This document shows positions 26,362 to 35,375 of a stretch of DNA of 64,000 nucleotides, one piece after another (position 1 is the stretch's first letter; each line of letters opens with the position of its first letter). The translations under genes were made by a program, and so were the position numbers. The notes below the pieces were generated by a model. That model was not told the origin of the DNA, searched no databases, and was given only the letters and a program-made list of their open reading frames with translations. The stretch lies in NCBI GenBank assembly GCA_038114465.1, contig JAYNQW010000002.1, positions 186,001-250,000 on the forward strand. Reading direction: 5' to 3'. The DNA is from CALINB01 sp938045325. Its GTDB lineage: Bacteria; Pseudomonadota; Alphaproteobacteria; Rhodospirillales; CALINB01.

Positions 26362-26859
26362 ATGAACGATAAAACTCCGGATCAAGCGCCTCTCGTCGGC
26401 ATTATCATGGGCAGCACGTCCGATTGGCCGACGATGGAACACGCAGCGAACGTCCTCACCGAATTAGAGGTCCCCTTCGAAACGAAGGTCGTGTCCGCGC
26501 ACCGGACACCGGACCGGCTTTACGAATACGCGAAGTCAGCCCGCGATCGCGGCATTGCCGTGATCATTGCCGGTGCCGGTGGTGCCGCCCATTTACCGGG
26601 TATGGCAGCGGCCCTATCGCCCCTACCTGTTTTGGGTGTTCCCATTGAAAGCAAAGCCTTGAAGGGACAAGACAGTCTTTTGTCCATCGTGCAGATGCCG
26701 GGGGGCATCCCCGTGGGAACGCTGGCTATCGGTAAAGCCGGTGCGATTAATGCTGCCTTGCTCGCTTCGCAAATTCTCGCCCTTCAAGACAAAGAGCTTT
26801 CCAATCGCGTCGATCATTGGCGGCAAAAGCAAACCGATGGGGTGCCGGATAGTCCATGA
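26362..26859 (+). CDS. purE: N5-carboxyaminoimidazole ribonucleotide mutase
   Basis: 165 residues, class I PurE. It converts N5-CAIR to CAIR in purine synthesis. The motif GIIMGSTSDWPTMEHA is near residue 13, SAHRTPDRL (active His) near 45, and AGAGGAAHLPGM near 70; PVPVLGVPIES-like and GGIPVGTLAIG segments follow. GGGGAACG precedes the ATG. It overlaps purK by four bases (ATGA), so the two are translationally coupled as in most bacteria. Confidence 0.98.
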   Translation: MNDKTPDQAPLVGIIMGSTSDWPTMEHAANVLTELEVPFETKVVSAHRTPDRLYEYAKSARDRGIAVIIAGAGGAAHLPGMAAALSPLPVLGVPIESKALKGQDSLLSIVQMPGGIPVGTLAIGKAGAINAALLASQILALQDKELSNRVDHWRQKQTDGVPDSP

Positions 26860-28004
26860 TTGAACACGTTGAGTCAGCTGGACAGGCTTCCCAAGATCAA
26901 TATCCAAGCCCAATACCGACCGGTGGAGTTATCGGAATCTTAGGCGGCGGGCAATTAGGCCGGATGACGGCCATCGCGGCGGCGCGCCTAGGGTATAAAG
27001 TTCACATTTTTAGTCCCGAACCGAACGCGCCGGCTTTTGAAGTCAGCCGGTTTCATACATGCGCATCTTTTGATGACACGGCAGCGCTAGAAACGTTTGC
27101 CGCAGCGGTTGACGTCATCACCTGCGAAATGGAACACGTTCCACTTAAAACTTTGGAAGTCGTATCGGCATTCAAGCCTTTACGGCCGAATGTCGATGCG
27201 TTCCGAATTTGCCAAAACCGTGTTCTCGAAAAATCGTTTTTAAATGACATCGATACAAAAACCGCCGATTGGGTCGCCATTGATTCATTTGAGAAGCTGG
27301 AAAAGTCTTACCGGGGCGGATTTGATAACGCGATACTGAAAATCGCCTTTGCCGGTTATGACGGTAAAGGACAAGCCCGTTTTGACCCCGGTCTTTCCGA
27401 AGCCGACCTGAAAAAAACCTGGAACGACATATTCGGCAAAGATAATGAAAAAGGATCGGCCATTCTGGAGGCCATCGTTCCTTTCGAACGGGAATTATCC
27501 GTCATCGTTGCCCGGGATTTAAACGGCGGCAATGCCATTTATGATACTGTCGAAAATGTCCATAAAAATCATATCCTTTCGCGAACCTATGCACCGGCGC
27601 CGGTTTCCGCTGCCATTCGCCAGAACGCACGCGGGATCGCTCTTAAAATTGCCGAGGCGCTAGATATTCATGGTCTGCTGGCCGTGGAAATGTTCTTGAA
27701 CCCGGACGGCGAAATTTTGGTTAATGAATTGGCGCCGCGACCACATAACTCGGGCCATTGGACGATTGATGCGACTTATACGGATCAATTCGAACAGTTG
27801 GTGCGTGCAATCAGCGGGCTGCCCTTAGGCCTACCGGACCGTTGGGCCGATGCCGAAATGATTAATCTTATTGGTGATGATGTCACCAATGTGTCTCATC
27901 ATTTAGAGGCACCCACGACGCGTCTTCACCTATACGGCAAAGAAAGCATTCGCCCGGGCCGAAAGATGGGGCATGCTACGATCGTCAAACCGCTGACTGA
28001 TTAA
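26856..28004 (+). CDS. purK: N5-carboxyaminoimidazole ribonucleotide synthase
   Basis: 382 residues, ATP-grasp enzyme that carboxylates AIR with bicarbonate. Visible motifs are IGILGGGQLGRMTAIAAARLG near 25, TCEMEHVPL near 87, the ATP-grasp region DNAILKIAFAGYDGKGQ near 155 and the C-terminal NELAPRPHNSGHWTIDA near 293. It has about 23 extra residues before the usual first strand; a later start is possible but the ATGA overlap with purE supports the chosen one. Confidence 0.97.
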   Translation: MIEHVESAGQASQDQYPSPIPTGGVIGILGGGQLGRMTAIAAARLGYKVHIFSPEPNAPAFEVSRFHTCASFDDTAALETFAAAVDVITCEMEHVPLKTLEVVSAFKPLRPNVDAFRICQNRVLEKSFLNDIDTKTADWVAIDSFEKLEKSYRGGFDNAILKIAFAGYDGKGQARFDPGLSEADLKKTWNDIFGKDNEKGSAILEAIVPFERELSVIVARDLNGGNAIYDTVENVHKNHILSRTYAPAPVSAAIRQNARGIALKIAEALDIHGLLAVEMFLNPDGEILVNELAPRPHNSGHWTIDATYTDQFEQLVRAISGLPLGLPDRWADAEMINLIGDDVTNVSHHLEAPTTRLHLYGKESIRPGRKMGHATIVKPLTD

Positions 28005-28028
28005 AATTTGGATTTGAGCTCTCAAACC

Positions 28029-29174
28029 ATGACAGATACCCCTCTCCGATTCGGCGTATTTCTTGGCCCCCATCATCCGACCGACGAGAACCCAACACTG
28101 TGCTTGACCCGTGATTTGGATTTGCTCCAGCATCTTGATGCGCTCGATTACGACGAGGCTTGGATCGGCGAGCATCATTCAGGTGGCTTTGAAATCGTTG
28201 CTGCACCTGAAATATTTCTCGCCACGGCGGCCGAGCGCACCAAACATATTAAACTTGGCACCGGCGTTAAAACGGTTTCTTTCTATCACCCCTTAGTGGT
28301 TGCCGATCAAATGGTGCTGTTGGATCACCTAACAAGAGGCCGTGTTATGTTCGGCGCGGGACCGGGAGCACTACCGTCTGACGCCTACATGATGGGGATT
28401 GAACCCGGCGAGCAGCGCCAGCGCATGACCGACGCCTTGGACGCCATCGTTCCTTTAATGGAAGGCGAGACGGTTTCCATGGAAACCGATTGGTTCACCC
28501 TTAAGGACGCCAAGCTTCAGCTCGCGAGTTACACCAAACCGATGATGGAAATGGCCGTCACCAGTGTGCGTTCGCCGGCCGGCGCATTGTGCGCCGGTAA
28601 ATACGGTGCGGGTCTTTTGGTGCTTGGCGGCACGTCCGATGAAGCGCTCGCTACACAAAAAGAGAACTGGCGCATTTGCGAAGAAACGGCGGCAAAGCAC
28701 AACCGCACGGTCGAACGCCGCCAATGGCGTATCACTATGATGATCCATATCGCCGAAACCAAAGAAAAAGCGATGAAGGATATGGAGTTCGGTTTACAAA
28801 AATGGATCGACTACTCGCACCACGTGTTGCCGGCTTCACGCTTTCCCGAAGACCAAGACCCACTTAAATGGGGTATGGAAAACAACGCTCTGTTGATCGG
28901 CACGCCGGACGACATGATCGAGGAAATCGAGCGGGTGCAAAAACACACCGGCGGTTTCGGCACGCTTTTATTCTATGCCAATAACTTTGCGAATTGGGAA
29001 GCGACGAAACACAGTTATGAACTGGTCGCCCGGCATGTCTTCCCGCATTTTAAAGGCAGCAATACGCCCCGACTAGAAAGCTATGGCAGAGCGCGCAAGA
29101 TCCACGATCAAATCAAAGAAGATTTCAAGCAAGCCGTCGACCAGTCCAAAGACGCTTATCAGAAGTCGAAATAA
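28029..29174 (+). CDS. LLM-class flavin-dependent monooxygenase (bacterial luciferase-like)
   Basis: 381 residues. The fold is signalled by RFGVFLGPHHP at the N-terminus, LDYDEAWIGEHHSGGFE near 50, LGTGVKTVSFYHPL near 83 and DHLTRGRVMFGAGPGA near 107. Such enzymes use FMNH2 or F420-like cofactors to oxidise aldehydes, terpenes or amines. ATG 28029 is chosen; a TTG at 28008 has no ribosome site. It follows purK by 24 bases, perhaps by chance on the same transcript. The physiological substrate is unknown. Confidence 0.9.
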   Translation: MTDTPLRFGVFLGPHHPTDENPTLCLTRDLDLLQHLDALDYDEAWIGEHHSGGFEIVAAPEIFLATAAERTKHIKLGTGVKTVSFYHPLVVADQMVLLDHLTRGRVMFGAGPGALPSDAYMMGIEPGEQRQRMTDALDAIVPLMEGETVSMETDWFTLKDAKLQLASYTKPMMEMAVTSVRSPAGALCAGKYGAGLLVLGGTSDEALATQKENWRICEETAAKHNRTVERRQWRITMMIHIAETKEKAMKDMEFGLQKWIDYSHHVLPASRFPEDQDPLKWGMENNALLIGTPDDMIEEIERVQKHTGGFGTLLFYANNFANWEATKHSYELVARHVFPHFKGSNTPRLESYGRARKIHDQIKEDFKQAVDQSKDAYQKSK

Positions 29175-29180
29175 CTACGG

Positions 29181-29282
29181 TTAATTGACGACCACGACGA
29201 TTGCCGTGGAATCCGTTTTGCCTTCACATCGATAACTATGCGGGACCGTGGCATCGAAATACATGGCATCTCCAAAGCAGTC
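29181..29282 (-). pseudogene. Remnant of a cupin C-terminus
   Basis: On the minus strand a short frame ending in TAA 29181-29183 reads CFGDAMYFDATVPHSYRCEG and then about a dozen residues ending IVVVVN. This G-D-x-x-Y-F-D-x-x-x-P-H-x-Y-R pattern is the end of the cupin domain in XRE-cupin regulators and related proteins. The preceding codons are AT-rich and Lys/Phe-rich with no start codon or N-terminal domain, and the frame runs into the amidase gene. I read it as a decayed regulator or cupin fragment. Confidence 0.5.
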
Positions 29283-29334
29283 CTTTTTTTTATCCTTATA
29301 AAAAAATTTAAAAACGACTTTATTGTTACTAAAT

Positions 29335-30618
29335 TCAGCCCAACGCTTGCATCACGGTTTCGGCGGCATCGAACAAACGCCGGTCTTTAGTCCGCCCTGC
29401 GATCAACTGCAAGCCGATCGGTAATCCTTTCGGCCCTTCAAACAACGGTAATGTGACAGCCGGGGTGCCGAGGGCCGTCCACATGGAATTAAACACCGAG
29501 TTACCGGTTGAGCGCAGCCCTTCCGGTGGCTCGCCCGAAGCCGATGGTGTGATCAAGACATCGTATCCTTCGAGCACATCATCGACATTAAGCCGAAGTC
29601 TTTCGAAGTGTTTCGTAATTTTGCGGTACTCTTCGTACGTGGTTTTTAAACCAAGTCTCATGCGTCCTTCGCGCAAATCCTCACTTAAATCATCCAACTT
29701 GTTGAACCGTTCCCAGGCCACGGTACGGACAAACTCGAAACCGCACATCACGCCGTGCATTTCCGAAATCCCTGCATCAACGCCGGGCAAATCGACATCC
29801 GTGACTTTTGCTCCCAATGCGGAGAGTTTATTTGCCGTATTTTCTAAAAGATCCTGCGTGTAACTTTCCGCCTTATCCCAAAACGGTGAACGGTAAAATC
29901 CGATGTTGAGATCTTTGATGCTTGGCGGGGTTACAAGCTTTACGGGTTCCTCCAAAAACACCGAGCGAACCAGCGCCAAATCTTCAACCGCACGCACAAT
30001 AACGCCAATTGTATCGATACTCGGTGAATTCGGCATGACGCCGTTACCATTAATATCGCCGAGGGTCGGCTTGTAACCGACGGTCGCGCAAAAAGCCGCC
30101 GGGCGGATGACCGAACCCGATGTTTGCGTGCCATACGCGAGCGGTATCATTTGATCGCCGACAGCAGCCGCAGAACCCGAGGATGATCCCCCGGGCGTAT
30201 GAGCCGGATTAAACGGATTTTGGGTTTTTCCTGGAAAGCGGTGACCGAATTCCGTACTTACGGTTTTACCCAGCAGGACGGCACCGGCTGCACGTGTGAT
30301 CGCAACACATCCTGCATCTCGTCCGGGCCGGTGACCTTCGTGAATAGGCGAACCGTATGCCGTGGGCATGTCGGCGGTATCGATGATATCTTTAACGCCG
30401 AACGGCACACCGGCAGCAATGCCGCCGTTTCCATTTTTGTCCAGCGCGCGGGCATGCGCGAGCGCGCCGTCCCGATCGAGATAGTGCCATGCGAGCACGG
30501 AGCCTTCGCGGTCATCAATGCGCTCAAGGCAACTCGCGAGCCACGCTTCGGCCGTCAAATCACCCGCCTCCATGGCTCGAAGACCATCTAATATTGTCAG
30601 CTTATATGCTTCCGTCAT
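29335..30618 (-). CDS. Amidase signature family hydrolase
   Basis: 427 residues. The Ser-cisSer-Lys triad is present: GVPFGVKDIIDTAD (Lys near 74), then TPGGSSSGSAAAVG (cis-Ser and Ser region near 140-155) with the nucleophile in TQTSGSVIRPAA near 165-175. It hydrolyses a carboxylic amide in the cytoplasm; GatA is excluded because no gatB/C is near and the C-terminus is short. The stop is followed by the cupin remnant. The next gene on this strand, an aminotransferase, is transcribed away from it upstream with a 14-base gap, so the pair form an operon. Confidence 0.92.
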   Translation of the reverse strand: MTEAYKLTILDGLRAMEAGDLTAEAWLASCLERIDDREGSVLAWHYLDRDGALAHARALDKNGNGGIAAGVPFGVKDIIDTADMPTAYGSPIHEGHRPGRDAGCVAITRAAGAVLLGKTVSTEFGHRFPGKTQNPFNPAHTPGGSSSGSAAAVGDQMIPLAYGTQTSGSVIRPAAFCATVGYKPTLGDINGNGVMPNSPSIDTIGVIVRAVEDLALVRSVFLEEPVKLVTPPSIKDLNIGFYRSPFWDKAESYTQDLLENTANKLSALGAKVTDVDLPGVDAGISEMHGVMCGFEFVRTVAWERFNKLDDLSEDLREGRMRLGLKTTYEEYRKITKHFERLRLNVDDVLEGYDVLITPSASGEPPEGLRSTGNSVFNSMWTALGTPAVTLPLFEGPKGLPIGLQLIAGRTKDRRLFDAAETVMQALG

Positions 30619-30632
30619 GTCATGAGACCTGA

Positions 30633-31865
30633 TTAATTTCGTTCAACATTACCGCTGCGCACCGGCACACCGAATTCGCGATGACAAATATCGGCAAGCT
30701 TGGCGACACCGGTACGGATGTCGTCAATGCTCGCACTGCCGAAGCATAATCTCATTTTGTGTATGTTGGCTTTTCCATCCGCCGTCCATTCGGGACCCGG
30801 ATTGATCGCAACCCCATCTACGTTCGCGGCTTGAAATAATTTCATCGTATCAACGTTATCGGGCAGCGTGATCCAAAGGAAAATACCGCCTGCGGCCGGT
30901 TGCACTTCAGCCGTGGTTCCGAACTCGGATGCCAGCGCTTCCAGCATCACGTCGTGTTTTTCTTTTAATGATTTAGTCGAAGCGGCGACATAATCGTCGA
31001 ACTGATTGTTGAAAAATTCCGCCAGTGCCATTTGTGCCAGCGCGCCCGTGCCGCCGTCTTTTTTGAGCGGCACCATTTGCCCCAGCGCGGCCCAATCGGC
31101 AACGATGTAGCCGATGCGCAGCGCCGGCGCGATGGATTTCGAAAATGTGCCGCAATAAAGCACCCTTCTCCCACCTGCTTGCTGATCAAGCGCGTAAATT
31201 GCCGGGGGCCGTTCGCCCGACCAGACCAAATCGGCGTAACAATCGTCTTCAAATACGGCGACGCCGTATTCATCCGCCAATTCGAGTAGGCGTTGACGGC
31301 GTTCGATGGGCATCACCGTGCCGGTCGGGTTTTGAATGGTTGGGATGGCGTAAATGTATTTCGGCGTGACCCCTTGATCCTTCAGGCGTTTTAAGTTGTC
31401 TTCCAGCGTCTGCATGCAGATGCCGCCGTCATCGAGCTTGGTACCGATGTAATTCACACCCATGGCCGAGAGTTTCGTCATGGCACCGCCGTAGGTCGCC
31501 TCTTCGATGATGACCGTATCGCCATCATTCAGCAGTAAATCGTTGATCAGATCGAGACACTGCAGCGAACCGGACGTGATCAACACGTTATCCGGCGTAA
31601 TGTCCATCGCCGCCTTGCGCTTCAACGTTCTTGCAATGAATTCGCGTAACGGTTTGTAGCCCAATGCGCCGGTACCGAGATTGTAAAACGCAAGGTCCTT
31701 GCCTTCACGCGCGAGCACCGCTGTTAACGCGTCCGTCAATCCAGCAACCGGAACGTTTTCCGGGTCCATATTGCCGCCGATGAAATTATATTTCGGCGCC
31801 CCGCCGAAAGGTACGGCCGCAGCGGGTAAATCGTCACGAAATATGGATGTATAATCGAAGGTCAT
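30633..31865 (-). CDS. PLP aminotransferase of the MocR/2-aminoadipate type, without DNA-binding domain
   Basis: 410 residues, fold type I. Motifs are ITSGSLQCLDL near 90, YAIPTIQNPTGTVMP near 170, FEDDCYADLVW near 205 and the PLP lysine in CGTFSKSIAPALRIGYI near 240. It resembles the catalytic half of MocR regulators and LysN-type aminotransferases, but it lacks the N-terminal winged helix, so it is an enzyme, not a regulator. No clear ribosome site precedes the ATG, which lies only 18 bases from the assembly gap. Operon with the amidase downstream. Confidence 0.9.
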   Translation of the reverse strand: MTFDYTSIFRDDLPAAAVPFGGAPKYNFIGGNMDPENVPVAGLTDALTAVLAREGKDLAFYNLGTGALGYKPLREFIARTLKRKAAMDITPDNVLITSGSLQCLDLINDLLLNDGDTVIIEEATYGGAMTKLSAMGVNYIGTKLDDGGICMQTLEDNLKRLKDQGVTPKYIYAIPTIQNPTGTVMPIERRQRLLELADEYGVAVFEDDCYADLVWSGERPPAIYALDQQAGGRRVLYCGTFSKSIAPALRIGYIVADWAALGQMVPLKKDGGTGALAQMALAEFFNNQFDDYVAASTKSLKEKHDVMLEALASEFGTTAEVQPAAGGIFLWITLPDNVDTMKLFQAANVDGVAINPGPEWTADGKANIHKMRLCFGSASIDDIRTGVAKLADICHREFGVPVRSGNVERN

Positions 31866-31883
31866 AAAATTGTTTCTTACTAC

Positions 31884-31893
31884 NNNNNNNNNN
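31884..31893. other. Assembly gap (10 N)
   Basis: Ten unknown bases between the aminotransferase start and the stop of the DUF4437-like lipoprotein. The true spacing and any promoter or ribosome site here are unknown. Confidence 0.99.
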
Positions 31894-31895
31894 AC

Positions 31896-32666
31896 TTAGT
31901 TGTGCTGATGAATCTTATAGGTGCCCATTGCGCGCACGTAAACAATGCAATCGACACCCGCATCGCATGATACGCGATGAACTGACTTTCCTTCAGAACC
32001 GAAGTAACTGCCCGGTGCCAAGCTTTTATCAGTGAAATGGCGAAGTTTTACGCGGCCTTGGACGACGACTGTACGGAATTTCCTGCCTTGATTATGAATC
32101 TTTCCGGTATATCCCGCAGATAGTTTGACAAGAGTTCCGTTTAATTCTCTTTTTTGTGGCTTGCCCCAAAGAAAAGATTTGTGATTAATCCAAACAATGT
32201 TTGTCCGGTGAATATTTACGGGCCTTTCGCCGTCATCGAATGCTTTATTTGCGGGAAGGACGCCGAATGAATCTTCAACCTCGATGTAAGCAATATTCTT
32301 TTTTCCTTTAGCGGCGGTGATGTGCACTTCACCGGCGGGCTGTGTCCAAAATGAGCCTTTCGGCATCCACATCGCTCTGGCTTTCGGATCGTCGTTATGA
32401 AGTAGCCCGCTGATCACGACGCCCCGGTAAGCGACATTGTGAATATGTGACGGCGAGGAAAAACCGTCCACAAACTGAACGAGAAAACCGGCAGGCCCGG
32501 CTTCTGTGCGCTTTCCCCAAAGGTTAGCCGCTTTCGGGCTCTTATCGCCCCGCAAGGGGTTCAGTTGTTGCCATTGAACATCGGATACCAAAACAACCTG
32601 AGTGTCATTTCCGGACTGTGATGTAACAGGCGCACACCCTAAAAGAGTAAGGCTGAGGACAAACAC
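31896..32666 (-). CDS. DUF4437-like double-cupin lipoprotein
   Basis: 256 residues. The short N-terminus MFVLSLTLLGCAP is a lipoprotein signal with lipobox LLGC, so the mature protein should be anchored on the periplasmic side. Two similar halves follow: SDVQWQQLNPLRGDKSPKAA with HIHNVAYRGVVISG, and NIVWINHKS with KIHNQGRKFRTVVVQG, each a cupin of the ChrR/DUF4437 kind with metal-binding His in the first half. The GTG start gives an unusually short signal with no Lys/Arg and a distant ribosome site; the true start is uncertain. Role unknown. Confidence 0.75.
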   Translation of the reverse strand: MFVLSLTLLGCAPVTSQSGNDTQVVLVSDVQWQQLNPLRGDKSPKAANLWGKRTEAGPAGFLVQFVDGFSSPSHIHNVAYRGVVISGLLHNDDPKARAMWMPKGSFWTQPAGEVHITAAKGKKNIAYIEVEDSFGVLPANKAFDDGERPVNIHRTNIVWINHKSFLWGKPQKRELNGTLVKLSAGYTGKIHNQGRKFRTVVVQGRVKLRHFTDKSLAPGSYFGSEGKSVHRVSCDAGVDCIVYVRAMGTYKIHQHN

Positions 32667-32714
32667 GAGTGATGGAAATAATCTCTTTTATTCTACTAGG
32701 CGATCTAGCTTTGC

Positions 32715-33647
32715 TTACCAGCCATGCGGCTCGGTGTTGAGGATTCCCATGCGGTCCAAGGTCTTTTCGATTTCCTTGACCTTGGCTGCCGGTACCGGGC
32801 GCTGGGGCCGGCGCGGCGGGCCGACGGGCCGACCCATAATTTCCCACATCGCTTTCGTCGGTGCCGGGTATTCAACTTTGCAGATTTGATACAGTTCGGA
32901 ATAAATTTCTTGTAACGGCAACGCCTCTTCGAGCTTACGTTCCTTCACGAGGCCATAAAGTTTTTTTACGAAGTTGGGTGCGATCCCGCCGAATACGGAC
33001 ATACACGCATTGCCGCCGAGCGTAAGGCTCGGGATCATCCATTCAGTGCCGACAAACATGCCGAAGTCGGGTTTTAATTTTCGCGCGGCCCGGCCCAATT
33101 CCAAAAACGTTTCCCAGTTATGGCTCGCGTCTTTGATCCCGATCATCTGCGGGTATTTTTCCATCAGATGCGTGAGCGTCGTCGGTGAAATACCGACACC
33201 GTCCATGATGCCCGGCGAGTTATACCCGATAAACGCGAGATCGGTCGCCTCGATGATGGCAGCCATGTGCTCTTCAATGCCGTCATCAGGCGGCTTCCAG
33301 TAATAAGGCGCGATGGACATGATACAGTCCGCACCATCCTTTTCGGCCTCACGGGCGAGATCGATGGCAAGGTCCGTTCCGGGCGAGCCGACATTGACGA
33401 TGACCGGCGCGCGCCCGGCGGCGGCCTCGACGCAAACCTTTGCCAATTGCTTGCGTTCGTCCTGGGTGAGGTTGAGGCTCTCGGCTAAATGCAGGTTCAC
33501 GCACAACGCACCCGCATCTTGTTTGAGCAGAAACTCGACAACCTTAGCAAAGGTGTCGTAATCGACTTCATTATCCGGCGTGTACGGCGTGATCGGACAG
33601 TGGATCAAACCGGCAGGTAACGTTGTCATGCGCGGCGCTTTGGCCAT
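32715..33647 (-). CDS. Dihydrodipicolinate synthase/N-acetylneuraminate lyase family aldolase
   Basis: 310 residues, TIM-barrel class I aldolase. The pyruvate-binding Tyr is in FIGYNSPGIMDG near 137 and the Schiff-base Lys in MIGIKDASHNW near 165; the N-terminal GLIHCPITPYTPDNEVDYD is standard for the family. The Thr pair of true DapA is not obvious and the context has no lysine genes, so catabolic aldol cleavage or decarboxylation of a 2-keto acid is more likely than lysine synthesis. ATG 33647 with GGGAGGGGG upstream is preferred to GTG 33653. Confidence 0.9.
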   Translation of the reverse strand: MAKAPRMTTLPAGLIHCPITPYTPDNEVDYDTFAKVVEFLLKQDAGALCVNLHLAESLNLTQDERKQLAKVCVEAAAGRAPVIVNVGSPGTDLAIDLAREAEKDGADCIMSIAPYYWKPPDDGIEEHMAAIIEATDLAFIGYNSPGIMDGVGISPTTLTHLMEKYPQMIGIKDASHNWETFLELGRAARKLKPDFGMFVGTEWMIPSLTLGGNACMSVFGGIAPNFVKKLYGLVKERKLEEALPLQEIYSELYQICKVEYPAPTKAMWEIMGRPVGPPRRPQRPVPAAKVKEIEKTLDRMGILNTEPHGW

Positions 33648-33683
33648 AAGCACCCCCCTCCCTTATTGGTTAAAGCCTAATAT

Positions 33684-34586
33684 TTATTTCAAGTGTTTCT
33701 TGAAAAATTCAACCGTCCGGTTCCAGGCTTTCTTGGCTTGCTCTTCGTTAAAGCGCGGTGTCGAGTTGTTGTGAAAACCGTGGCGCGTACCGGGATAGGT
33801 TTCTGCTTCGAACTTCAGCCCGTTTGCTTTTAGCGCTTTGTGATAATCCGGAATCATCGCGTTCACTTTTTTGTCGTTCTCGGCATAGATGAACAGCATC
33901 GGTGACTTCACCTTGTTCACCGCATCACCTTTTACCGCGCGGCCGTAAAAGGGTACGCCGGCGTCCAAGTCATTGCCGAGTGTCGCAGCGAGATGATTGA
34001 CCACGAAACCGCCGAAGCAAAAGCCGACGGCACCGAGTTTGCCGTTTGACAGTTTGTGTTTTTTCAAATAGCGCGCGCTGTTTTCGAGGTCTTTGAGCAG
34101 TTTTTTCTTGTCGATGCTTTTTTGCAGTTTTTTGCCGTCAACATCGTTGCCGGGATAACCGCCCACGGGATAGAGCCCGTCGGGCGCGAGCGCAACAAAA
34201 CCCGCGACGGCGGCTTTACGCGCAACGTCTTCAATGTGCGGATTGAGGCCTCGGTTTTCATGGACGACCAAGACAGCTGGAAACGGACCCTCGCCCTTCG
34301 GCTGCACCAAATAACCGCGCATCTTGCCCGAGTTCCCACCCGGTGAATCATACGTGACGTAGCGTGCCTTAATGCGTTTATCGGTAAACCACACCGTATG
34401 CGCATTGGCGTAATCGGGCAGCATGGCTTCCGCCATGGCGACGGCGGAACCGCCAGCGACGGTAAGCTTCGCCGCGCGGTTAAGAAAATCGCGACGCTCC
34501 ATCGTGCTGTGGCAATAATCGTCGTAGAGATCGAAAATTTGCGGATCGATTTCGTCCGCCGTCAGGCGTTTTGTTTCATTCGGCAT
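33684..34586 (-). CDS. Exported dienelactone-hydrolase-family protein
   Basis: 300 residues. Residues 29-60 (MERRDFLNRAAKLTVAGGSA) form a twin-arginine signal placed after a 28-residue leader, so the folded enzyme is probably exported by Tat. The alpha/beta hydrolase domain shows HENRGLNPHIEDVARK near 108, the Cys nucleophile in GAVGFCFGG near 190, the acid in FIYAENDKKV and the His in GTRHGFHNN near 280. Family members hydrolyse dienelactones or other esters. The 36-base gap to the DapA-like gene suggests co-transcription. Confidence 0.88.
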   Translation of the reverse strand: MPNETKRLTADEIDPQIFDLYDDYCHSTMERRDFLNRAAKLTVAGGSAVAMAEAMLPDYANAHTVWFTDKRIKARYVTYDSPGGNSGKMRGYLVQPKGEGPFPAVLVVHENRGLNPHIEDVARKAAVAGFVALAPDGLYPVGGYPGNDVDGKKLQKSIDKKKLLKDLENSARYLKKHKLSNGKLGAVGFCFGGFVVNHLAATLGNDLDAGVPFYGRAVKGDAVNKVKSPMLFIYAENDKKVNAMIPDYHKALKANGLKFEAETYPGTRHGFHNNSTPRFNEEQAKKAWNRTVEFFKKHLK

Positions 34587-34727
34587 CGTTAACTTCCTCC
34601 TTGTTTGTGGCTGATCAAGCCGATTTACCTGAATGTTAGTCCAAGTCCCTTCGGCGGTCTATTGAACTTTGTGTACTTATGTGTACAAAAGTGAATAGGG
34701 AAATCACAATATAGGGAGGAGACCATC

Positions 34728-35366
34728 ATGGCCGATAATCGCTTGGAAGCGGCGGCGGACCGCTCGGAAATCCTGGAAGTTTCGTTACGGTCCTATGTTT
34801 ACCGGGACCGGGGCACCTGGGATGCCCTGCTCAATTGCTTCCACCCGGATGCGCAAATCCTCTCCTCCTGGTTCGAAGGGAACGCCCACGAATTCATCAA
34901 CGGTTCCAGTAATATGATGAAAAGTCACGACCCTTCCGACAGCCAAAAGCACATTATCGGCAACCAAAATGTCACCCTCAACGGTGACCGGGCGGTCGCG
35001 GATTTTTACGTGACACTCAATCAACGCCGACGTATCGACGGTTACCTGTTCGACTTCATGACCTGGTCGAATGTGATGGACATGCACCTACGCCGCGACG
35101 GTGAATGGCGTATCATCGGCCGTTTTACGATCTACGAAAAAGACCGGATGGACCCGCACAAGCGTGGCGAAGTCCCCGACAGTTTTTTCGAAAACATGGA
35201 TCTTTCGCCCTTTCCTGATGCGCTCAAATATCACTGCTGGCGCAACGTGCAAGGAAGTGGAGAGCTACCCGCAAAAGGCCTCGCGATCGAAGGCACCGAA
35301 CGGGCGGCGCAAATCCGCAAAGACGTTGCTGCCTGGGTCGACGGCGCTAAGCTGCCGTGGGAATAA
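34728..35366 (+). CDS. SnoaL/NTF2-like protein
   Basis: 212 residues. The first 150 have the NTF2-like cone pattern seen in SnoaL-type and scytalone-dehydratase-like proteins: an initial helix with EILEVSLRSYVYRDRGTWDALLNCFHPDA, then strands HIIGNQNVTLNGDRAVADFYV and EWRIIGRFTIYEKDR. A C-terminal segment of about 60 residues is uncharacterised. Such proteins act as small-molecule isomerases, dehydratases or hydroxylase accessories. GGGAGGAG precedes the ATG; it is followed after nine bases by a metallophosphatase. Confidence 0.8.
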   Translation: MADNRLEAAADRSEILEVSLRSYVYRDRGTWDALLNCFHPDAQILSSWFEGNAHEFINGSSNMMKSHDPSDSQKHIIGNQNVTLNGDRAVADFYVTLNQRRRIDGYLFDFMTWSNVMDMHLRRDGEWRIIGRFTIYEKDRMDPHKRGEVPDSFFENMDLSPFPDALKYHCWRNVQGSGELPAKGLAIEGTERAAQIRKDVAAWVDGAKLPWE

Positions 35367-35375
35367 TAAATTCAA

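Noticed and set aside
30633..31865. MocR transcription regulator
   Set aside because: The N-terminal winged-helix domain is absent; only the aminotransferase part is encoded.
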